Source of the DNA: SURF-32 sp964648365 | Lineage (GTDB): Bacteria; Planctomycetota; Phycisphaerae; UBA1845 | DNA: 15,121 nucleotides | Reading direction: 5' to 3' | Assembly: GCA_964648365.1 (NCBI GenBank) | Contig: CAZYLK010000157.1 | Location: forward strand, 1-15,121 | Part shown: piece by piece, positions 8,585 through 13,732 of the stretch | Position numbering within the stretch: the first letter of the stretch is position 1 | Layout of the letters: the number at the start of each line of letters is the position of its first letter | Translations under genes and position numbers: made by a program | The notes under the pieces: model-generated | The model's database searches: none | What the model was told of the DNA's origin: nothing | What the model saw: only the letters and a program-made list of their open reading frames with translations

Positions 8585-8662
8585 CAGGGAGTAAGGGAGT
8601 AAGGGAAGAAAGACCAGAAAGCTCACTCTTCCTCTTCCCTGACTCCCTTACTCCCTTCCCTG
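8585..8662. repeat. Inverted pair of GGGAGTAA octamer arrays
   Basis: The left arm, 8587-8609, consists of GGGAGTAA units. The right arm, 8633-8655, is its reverse complement with 22 of 23 positions matching. The spacer is 23 nt, and related CTCCCTT sequence continues to 8662. A transcript in either direction could fold into a long hairpin. It lies directly upstream of the kinase start. Confidence 0.75.
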
Positions 8663-8674
8663 TTGTCTCTCTTG

Positions 8675-8738
8675 GTTGCGGCCACCGGGCGCCTCAGGGC
8701 TCAGCGAACAGGCCCCCAAGGCGGCTGCTGGCCGCAAC
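8675..8738. repeat. 64-nt imperfect hairpin between repeat arrays
   Basis: GTTGCGGCCA (8675-8684) is perfectly complementary to TGGCCGCAAC (8729-8738). Inside are further short pairings, CGCCT with AGGCG and GGGC with GCCC, giving an extended stem with internal loops. Unlike its surroundings it is not an octamer repeat. It could be a structured RNA, or a small palindromic element around which the arrays sit. No family recognised. Confidence 0.5.
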
Positions 8739-8750
8739 GCAAGATCAAAT

Positions 8751-8799
8751 GGGAAGGGAGTGAGGGAGACGGGAGTGAGGGAGTGAGGGGAAGAGGAAG
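8751..8799. repeat. Short GGGAGTGA octamer array (plus-strand G-rich)
   Basis: Units GGGAGTGA at 8756, 8771 and 8779, plus shortened or altered units, ending in GGGGAAGAGGAAGA. The orientation is opposite to the large array at 8825-9043, so the two are potential inverted partners with a spacer of about 25 nt. Confidence 0.7.
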
Positions 8800-8824
8800 A
8801 ATTGGATTTATGGATCTTTCTTTC

Positions 8825-9043
8825 TTCCCTTATTCCCTTATTCCCTTATTCCCTTATTCCCTTATTCCCTTATTCCCTTANNNNNNNNNNNNNNNNNNNN
8901 NNNNNNNNNNNNNNNNNNNNNNNNNNNNNNNNNNNNNNNNNNNNNNNNNNNNNNNNNNNNNNNNNNNNNNNNNNNNNNNNTCCCTTATTCCCTTATTCCC
9001 TTATTCCCTTATTCCCTTATTCCCTTATTCCCTTATTCCCTTA
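8825..9043. repeat. Tandem octamer array TTCCCTTA, interrupted by a gap
   Basis: Seven exact TTCCCTTA units (8825-8880), a run of N, a seven-base partial unit (8981-8987), then seven more exact units (8988-9043). The minus strand reads (GGGAATAA)n: G-triplets separated by five-base loops, the arrangement needed for G-quadruplexes. The reading frames through it give only a repetitive Leu-Ile-Pro-Leu-Phe-Pro-Tyr-Ser peptide and are not genes. On the minus strand it lies between sigma gene and kinase gene, so it may be transcribed as G-rich RNA. Confidence 0.9.
8881..8980. other. Assembly gap (100 N) within the octamer array
   Basis: Exactly 100 undetermined bases. The left side stops at the end of a complete octamer and the right side resumes at the second base of one. 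An uninterrupted array would therefore need a gap of 8k+1 bases; 100 does not fit, so the run looks like a placeholder of unknown true length. Confidence 0.85.
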
Positions 9044-9151
9044 CTCCCTGACTCCCTTCTTCGTCACTCCCTCATTCCCTCGTCGCGATCACGATTTGCG
9101 CGTCCTCGCGAAACATGCGCACAGAGTAGCGAGAATTCGCACCATCAGCCT
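9044..9151. other. Degenerate repeat edge and spacer downstream of the sigma gene
   Basis: Diverged CTCCCT/ATTCCCT units continue to about 9082, followed by unique sequence up to the sigma-factor stop. I see no separate gene and no clear terminator, which leaves read-through from sigma gene to kinase gene possible. Confidence 0.45.
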
Positions 9152-9760
9152 CTACTCCACCTCACTGAAAAACGGGTTCTGACCGAGGAGTTCGCGCAGC
9201 CGGCCATGAGCGCGGGCGCGCAGCATGTGTACCGCGCCGGGTTTGCGATCCAGGAGCTGCGACGTCTCCGCGATCGAACGGCCCTCCAGGTCGTAGGCAC
9301 GAACGGCGCGGGCGTAGTCTTCGGGAAGCGCCGCCAGGGCACGCTCTAACGCCTCCTTGAGTTCGTTCTGTGCGAAAACGCGCGTGGGGGTGGTGGTCGT
9401 GACGCCCAGCAGTTCCAGCAGTTCGACCACGGAGGCATCGCCGCGACCGGTGGCCTGCGGCGCCGGAGGTGGTCGCTTCTGGCGCTGCAGGCCCTTGATC
9501 GCGTCGCGCAAATTGTTGTCCGCGATGCGCGAGAGCCACGCCATGAACGCGCCGGGACCGGTCGGCTCGAAGCGGCCGATGCGCAGAAACGCCTCGGTGA
9601 ACGTGATCTGGAGTATGTCGTCGACGTCGATCACGCTTTGCCAGCGCGCGTCGATCTTGAGCTGGCTGCGCAGTTGAGCCGTCCGCGCCCGCAGCAGTCG
9701 GGTCAGTGCGTCCATGTCCCCGGCGATCGCAGCGCGAATCTGCTCGGCTTCCGATGTCAT
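9152..9760 (-). CDS. ECF-family RNA polymerase sigma factor
   Basis: A 202-residue ECF sigma factor. Region 2 spans about 10-95 and includes the core-binding and -10 recognition segment (DVDDILQITFTEAFLRI, 45-61) and AFMAWLSRIADNNLRD. A variable linker with a Thr run (residues 121-124) follows. Region 4 at about 135-193 (LPEDYARAVRAYDLEGRSIA and the helix-turn-helix GAVHMLRARAHGRLREL) would read the -35 element. The acidic DVDDILQ version and kinase neighbour match planctomycete-type ECF factors, which in some groups are thought to be controlled by Ser/Thr phosphorylation rather than by an anti-sigma factor. No anti-sigma gene is nearby; the kinase is the natural candidate partner, by inference. 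The ATG at 9760 has no clear ribosome binding site. Confidence 0.9.
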   Translation of the reverse strand: MTSEAEQIRAAIAGDMDALTRLLRARTAQLRSQLKIDARWQSVIDVDDILQITFTEAFLRIGRFEPTGPGAFMAWLSRIADNNLRDAIKGLQRQKRPPPAPQATGRGDASVVELLELLGVTTTTPTRVFAQNELKEALERALAALPEDYARAVRAYDLEGRSIAETSQLLDRKPGAVHMLRARAHGRLRELLGQNPFFSEVE

Positions 9761-9847
9761 GGATGCTCATGATATCGACCTTCAGGCCTTGGAGGAAGTG
9801 GGAGCGCCGCAGCGATGGACCAGGTTACAACGGTGAACGGTTTCCGA

Positions 9848-10080
9848 GCGAGCCGCGTGGCTTCAGCCCGCGCGGACGCTCCCGTCGGTTGACTGTCGCA
9901 TCATGGCGCCACTGTTCCCAGCCGGGACGATGGCACGACCGCTCGGCGAGGTTCAGCCGCAGTTCACCGAAGGCCCCTTCCATCGGGCAACTCTCCTACG
10001 GCATGGAATGCAAAGCCGTTCCTCGCTTCGATGCTCTGACCCGGTCGAGACTCGGCGCGGGCTGAAGCCACGCGGCTCGC
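9848..10080. repeat. 233-bp element bounded by perfect 26-bp inverted repeats (REP/BIME-like)
   Basis: The arms are 9848-9873 and 10055-10080, exact reverse complements over 26 bp. Each arm is itself a hairpin: CGCG-GGC-TGAA-GCC-A-CGCG, a seven-pair stem with one bulged base and a four-base loop. Paired REP hairpins in inverted orientation form BIMEs in other bacteria; short non-autonomous inverted-repeat elements (MITEs) look similar. The 181-bp interior has no convincing ORF in either strand. I see no clean target duplication at the outer edges. It fills the gap between the end of the beta-helix gene and the upstream region of the sigma gene, so it could both terminate the former and affect the latter. 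The remaining spacer at 9761-9847 presumably holds the sigma-gene promoter. Confidence 0.65.
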
Positions 10081-10101
10081 CGGCCGATCTGGACAGGCAC
10101 G

Positions 10102-11793
10102 TCATGCTGTGCCGCCGGGGCGTGTGCGGCGGCGTCGCACCCCGACCAGCGGAAGCACGAGCAGGATCATCGCCGCCGCCGGGCAGGCGAATCCGGTCAT
10201 CGGGCCGGGAGACAAGTCGTCGTCGCCNNNNNNNNNNNNNNNNNNNNNNNNNNNNNNNNNNNNNNNNNNNNNNNNNNNNNNNNNNNNNNNNNNNNNNNNN
10301 NNNNNNNNNNNNNNNNNNNNNNNNNNNCCGCCGCCCCCACTGCCGTCGTTGTCGTTGTCATTGCCGCCGTTGGCACCGTCATTGTCATTTGCATTACCGC
10401 CGCCGGAGCCGCCACCGCCACCGGACCCGCCAGACGAGAGCGAGTCCGGAGAATTGCCAAATCGCCCCATGTCCGCGCGGCCGCCGTTGGGCGCCGGCTC
10501 GGCGGAGAATGGCGAGGTAGGATCACCGGCGTCGACGCAGGGCGAATCCGCCGACAGGCGGTAATCATCGCCGGCCTCGTCCACAAACAACGGATCGGCG
10601 GAAATGTTGCCGACGCCGGTTACAGCCTCCTCCGAGTCCGTGTACGTAACGGTCAGGGTAGACGTGCCATCGACGGCAAAATCGTCGCCGCCGTTGTTCC
10701 AGAAGATGCTGTTGGTCACGCTGACGACCGAACGTCCTTCGACCTGGATGCCGTTGCCGCGGATGACCGTCTCGCAGACGTTGCCGACAACCGTGCAGTG
10801 TGAGATGGTCGCCTGCGACCCACTTTCCTCGCCGCCGTCAACCGCGATCGCCGAGACCGCCTCGCAGCCATCTTTGGAGACGTTGCCGAAGATCAGTTCG
10901 TGGTGGATGTCTGCGGTCGCGCCCTCGTCGATGAACTCGGCCGCGCCGTATGCGGCGGCATAGTTCCCGCTCAGCACGTTGAACGACAGTTCGGCGTGGT
11001 TGCCGGGGTTGAAGAAGATCAGGCCGCCGCCCCAGCCGTAACCCAGTTCGCGACCCACCTCGTTGCGGCGGATGACGTTCTCAGTGATGAGCGCATCGAC
11101 GACGCCGACGAACAGGCCGCCGCCGTGATCCCCGACCGCGACGTTGTCGTCGATCGTGTTGCCCTGGATCAGGGCCGCCTGGGCGAACACCGCGATGCCG
11201 CCGCCGCGGCCGGCATAGTTCCCCCGGATGACATTGCCGGCGATGGTCACGTCCTGAGCATCGCTGACGTAGATACCGCCGCCGAAGTTGTAGTCGGGCG
11301 GCGGATCGGCGCTGCGGATGTCGTTGCCCTCGATGACATTGTTGATGATGGTCGGTGACCCTTCCCGGCTGTAGATGCCGCCGCCGTGATAGCCGTAGGG
11401 AAACTGATCGGTGCTGCCGGTCCCGCCCGTGATCCGAAACCCGTCGATGGTGGCGTCGGCCGCGATCAGGTTGATGACGGCATCATTGCCGAGGCCGGTC
11501 AGCGTCGTCGTGTTGCGATCCAGATCGCGCTCCCACTCGCTGGAGTAGCCGGCTGAGAGGGTGATCGCCTTGGCGTCGATGCGCAGGTTCTCCACGTAGT
11601 TGCCGGCCGCGACGCGGATTTCGTCGCCCTCGACCGCCGCGTCGATCGCCGCCTGCACGGTACGGTAAGGAGCATCTTGCGTCCCGAGTTCGGCCCCGCC
11701 GGCCACGCTCCCGTCAACGTAAATCTCAGTAGCCGCGGCGGTTGCCGCGATCGCCAGCACGACCCCGGCGCTGATCCCGACACGAGTTCTCAT
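10102..11793 (-). CDS. Secreted right-handed parallel beta-helix protein with C-terminal sorting-like tail
   Basis: About 563 residues as numbered here, with a sequence gap. A signal peptide (MRTRVGISAGVVLAIAATAA) is followed by DGSVAGGAELGTQDAPYRTV, the usual opening of planctomycete polymorphic beta-helix proteins. Then come parallel beta-helix coils rich in GGGIY/GGGI and N-x-I-x-x-N turns (about 115-340) and a DPLFVD...SPCVDAGD closing segment. Next is a Gly/Asn/Asp linker (about 460-490, continuing into the gap). The last 40 residues hold a cysteine, a hydrophobic stretch (CPAAAMILLVLPLVGV) and RRRR, the three-part layout of GlyGly-/MYXO-CTERM-like sorting signals. It is probably a surface or envelope protein; carbohydrate binding is plausible but unproven. 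The frame is open to 11913; the ATG at 11793 is chosen for its AGGGAGA site seven bases upstream and its signal peptide. Confidence 0.85.
   Translation of the reverse strand: MRTRVGISAGVVLAIAATAAATEIYVDGSVAGGAELGTQDAPYRTVQAAIDAAVEGDEIRVAAGNYVENLRIDAKAITLSAGYSSEWERDLDRNTTTLTGLGNDAVINLIAADATIDGFRITGGTGSTDQFPYGYHGGGIYSREGSPTIINNVIEGNDIRSADPPPDYNFGGGIYVSDAQDVTIAGNVIRGNYAGRGGGIAVFAQAALIQGNTIDDNVAVGDHGGGLFVGVVDALITENVIRRNEVGRELGYGWGGGLIFFNPGNHAELSFNVLSGNYAAAYGAAEFIDEGATADIHHELIFGNVSKDGCEAVSAIAVDGGEESGSQATISHCTVVGNVCETVIRGNGIQVEGRSVVSVTNSIFWNNGGDDFAVDGTSTLTVTYTDSEEAVTGVGNISADPLFVDEAGDDYRLSADSPCVDAGDPTSPFSAEPAPNGGRADMGRFGNSPDSLSSGGSGGGGGSGGGNANDNDGANGGNDNDNDGSGGGXXXXXXXXXXXXXXXXXXXXXXXXXXXXXXXXXXGDDDLSPGPMTGFACPAAAMILLVLPLVGVRRRRTRPGGTA
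10228..10327. other. Assembly gap (100 N) within the beta-helix gene linker
   Basis: Exactly 100 undetermined bases inside the low-complexity Gly/Asn/Asp coding stretch. With 100 N the downstream frame gives a sensible hydrophobic and Arg-rich C-terminus and a stop. True length and repeat number are unknown. Confidence 0.85.
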
Positions 11794-11800
11794 CAGAAGT

Positions 11801-11807
11801 TCTCCCT
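11801..11807 (-). promoter_or_regulatory. Ribosome binding site of the beta-helix gene
   Basis: The minus strand reads AGGGAGA, seven bases before the ATG at 11793. This favours the signal-peptide start over the upstream in-frame ATG at 11913. Confidence 0.65.
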
Positions 11808-11851
11808 GGCCCGTGGGCCGCGTCGCGGGGCAACCCGCCCCGGCTTCGCAC

Positions 11852-11948
11852 TCCAAGCGACAACCCGCGACGGGATTCACGCTCGATTGCGGACGGCGGC
11901 GGGCGGGAAACAAATCCGCGTGAATGCAAGTCGGTTCCGTCGCTTGGA
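11852..11948. promoter_or_regulatory. Nested symmetric inverted repeat in a divergent promoter region
   Basis: TCCAAGCGAC (11852-11861) pairs with GTCGCTTGGA (11939-11948). Inside, ATTCACGC (11875-11882) pairs with GCGTGAAT (11918-11925). The spacers between outer and inner arms are 13 nt on both sides and partly complementary, giving imperfect 31-bp arms around a 35-bp centre. It lies midway between the divergent beta-helix and lipoprotein genes, where both promoters should be. A shared operator or a small palindromic insertion are the two readings. Confidence 0.5.
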
Positions 11949-12036
11949 CCCATGCCCGCGCGGGACTCGCCAGGAAACGCCGGTGGATACCGGCTCCGTC
12001 AGATCGGGTTCACTGACCCGGCGCCCCGTGCCTGTA

Positions 12037-12042
12037 AGAAGG
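12037..12042 (+). promoter_or_regulatory. Ribosome binding site of the lipoprotein gene
   Basis: AGAAGG lies six bases before the ATG at 12049 and nine before the ATG at 12052. The ATG at 12043 touches it directly and is therefore unlikely to be the start. Confidence 0.6.
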
Positions 12043-12048
12043 ATGACG

Positions 12049-13647
12049 ATGATGAACGGCTACACTTCGATTTCCGCTGTGGTACGAACGTCTACGGAAG
12101 CACTTCGTGCCTGGCTTCGGCGAAGGCTCCGCGTTGTTCCGCTGCTGGTAGCTTGCGGCATGTTGGGCTTGGGGCTGACGCCGGGCTGCAACTCGCTGGA
12201 CGGCGGTCCCGGCCCCGGCGACGACGAAAAAGCGGTCGGTTCCGGCTCCGCCCGCGTGACTTACGCGTCCAACGTTCACGTCCTCGAAGAGGAAGAAGGA
12301 ACCGCGGCCATCGCCGGCATCAGCACGAACGGCGCGGCGCTGCTGATGGAAGCATCCAATCCAGACGTGGCTGCACTCCAGCCCGACGACATCCTGGTCA
12401 TCAAGGGACTGCTCGCCAAGAGAATCGTCGCGGTCGAACCGGAGCCGCCGTACCTGCTCGTGTTGACGCAGCCGGCAGACCTGACCGACGCCATCTCGGA
12501 CGGCAGCATCACGGTCTCCAACACCGTGCGCTTCGGCGACGTTTCGACCTCTGACAAGACGTTCCGAACCGCGCAAAGCCCCGATGGCGAGATTCTGAAC
12601 GGCGCCGAAAACGCCGGCAAAAAGGACGCGTTCGGAAACGTGCTCAACGGGATCAAGGGCGCCATCGTCGACGGGTGGACGGTCGACTGGTCGGCGACGC
12701 CCTCGCAGGGACGCGTCGATCTGAACCTGCGGCTGACGCGATCGGTCGCCGGCATGACGGCGCTGATCACGGGCGAGGGGTATCTGACCGGATTCGACTT
12801 CCAAGGCGACATCGTCGTCGAGCAGAGCACCTACCAGAAGGTCGAAGCCAATCTCAAGAGCATCAACGGCCTGATGAACTTCAACTGGGAAGTCGGGACG
12901 GACACGCCGGGTACCCACACCGACAAGGCAAAGATCAAGCTGCCCGGCGCGATCGAGATTCCGCTGGCCCAGTACCTCGAAGGACTTCCGCTGTTCCTGG
13001 AGATCAGCGCCGCGCTGATCGTCGAGCCGGCATTGACCGGCGGGCAGGAGTACAGCCGCGGTTCGTTCCGCATCACCTACGACGGCTACCAGCACTTCTC
13101 GGCGAAGGAAGGCAACATCGACTCCGACGGCAACGTGACCGGCGACATCGAGTTGCTCGAGGGCCAGAACATCTCGGCCCTCGCTCCGCTGGGCATGGTC
13201 GTCGCCTTCGCCGCGCCGCGCATCGAGCTGACGCTGGGCATGAGCAAGGCGATCAAGGCCTCGAAGGACATCAAGGAGGCCGCCAGCAAAGTCGATGCGC
13301 TCGCCGACAAGCTGGCGAAGAAAGTGCTCACGCCGGAGGAATACGATTTGTTCAAGAACTCACCGGCGGGTCAGTTCAGCTTCGGCAAGGCCGTCAAGGC
13401 ATCCCTCGCAAGCGACGCGGCCGCGTTCTTCGAGATGGTCACAAGCTGCGGCATGAGCCACACCGGACTCTCCGTGATCGAGCCCTGCACGCGGCACGAC
13501 ATCTCCCTGTCCGGCAAGGTCGGCTTCTCGGCAGAGGCGTTCGGGCAGCCGCTCGCCGAGGAGAACCAGGAGATATTCTCCACGGACCTCAGCTACGTCG
13601 ATCCGCCCGGAAGCGGCCTGTGCGACGGGCTGGGCGACGAAAGCTGA
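12049..13647 (+). CDS. Large putative lipoprotein of unknown family
   Basis: A 532-residue protein I do not recognise. The N-terminus has a basic stretch (RAWLRRRLR, 21-28 and following), a hydrophobic core and Cys47 in LTPGC, most likely a lipoprotein signal although Pro at -2 is unusual; Cys36 in LVAC is an alternative. A Gly/Asp-rich tether follows. The body is rich in alternating beta-type sequence (for example WTVDWSATPSQGRVDLNLRL and RITYDGYQHFSAKEGN), which would suit a beta-barrel or beta-sandwich. An amphipathic helical segment at about 400-440 (SKAIKASKDIKEAASKVDAL) comes next, and a C-terminal part carries three cysteines (SCGMS, EPCTRH, GLCDG). It is divergent from the beta-helix gene and followed by a strong terminator, so it is probably monocistronic. 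The start was chosen by the AGAAGG site; the frame itself is open from 11677. Confidence 0.75.
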   Translation: MMNGYTSISAVVRTSTEALRAWLRRRLRVVPLLVACGMLGLGLTPGCNSLDGGPGPGDDEKAVGSGSARVTYASNVHVLEEEEGTAAIAGISTNGAALLMEASNPDVAALQPDDILVIKGLLAKRIVAVEPEPPYLLVLTQPADLTDAISDGSITVSNTVRFGDVSTSDKTFRTAQSPDGEILNGAENAGKKDAFGNVLNGIKGAIVDGWTVDWSATPSQGRVDLNLRLTRSVAGMTALITGEGYLTGFDFQGDIVVEQSTYQKVEANLKSINGLMNFNWEVGTDTPGTHTDKAKIKLPGAIEIPLAQYLEGLPLFLEISAALIVEPALTGGQEYSRGSFRITYDGYQHFSAKEGNIDSDGNVTGDIELLEGQNISALAPLGMVVAFAAPRIELTLGMSKAIKASKDIKEAASKVDALADKLAKKVLTPEEYDLFKNSPAGQFSFGKAVKASLASDAAAFFEMVTSCGMSHTGLSVIEPCTRHDISLSGKVGFSAEAFGQPLAEENQEIFSTDLSYVDPPGSGLCDGLGDES

Positions 13648-13661
13648 ACACGGGGCACGCT

Positions 13662-13697
13662 GCGCGGCCGCGGTCCTGGACCGCGGCCGCGCTTCTT
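13662..13697 (+). terminator. GC-rich hairpin terminator after the lipoprotein gene
   Basis: The 15-nt arms 13662-13676 and 13678-13692 are perfect reverse complements; in practice a 14-bp stem closes a three-base CTG loop. A short TTCTT tract follows. It lies 15 bp after the lipoprotein stop and 36 bp before the ankyrin start. The T-tract is weak, so it may pause or block rather than fully terminate. Confidence 0.7.
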
Positions 13698-13732
13698 GAA
13701 TTCGCGCAGGGCACGGGGCAACATGGCCCTCG

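Noticed and set aside
8825..9043. CRISPR array
   Set aside because: Units are 8 bp with no spacers between them.
8663..9349. Plus-strand ORFs through the octamer array
   Set aside because: They are just the repeat read as a Leu-Ile-Pro-Leu-Phe-Pro-Tyr-Ser peptide; an 8-bp unit leaves frames open by chance. They also cross a gap.
9903..10520. Plus-strand ORF across the inverted-repeat element and into the gap
   Set aside because: It runs through both the repeat element and the antisense of the beta-helix gene, and includes the N run; no motif is visible.
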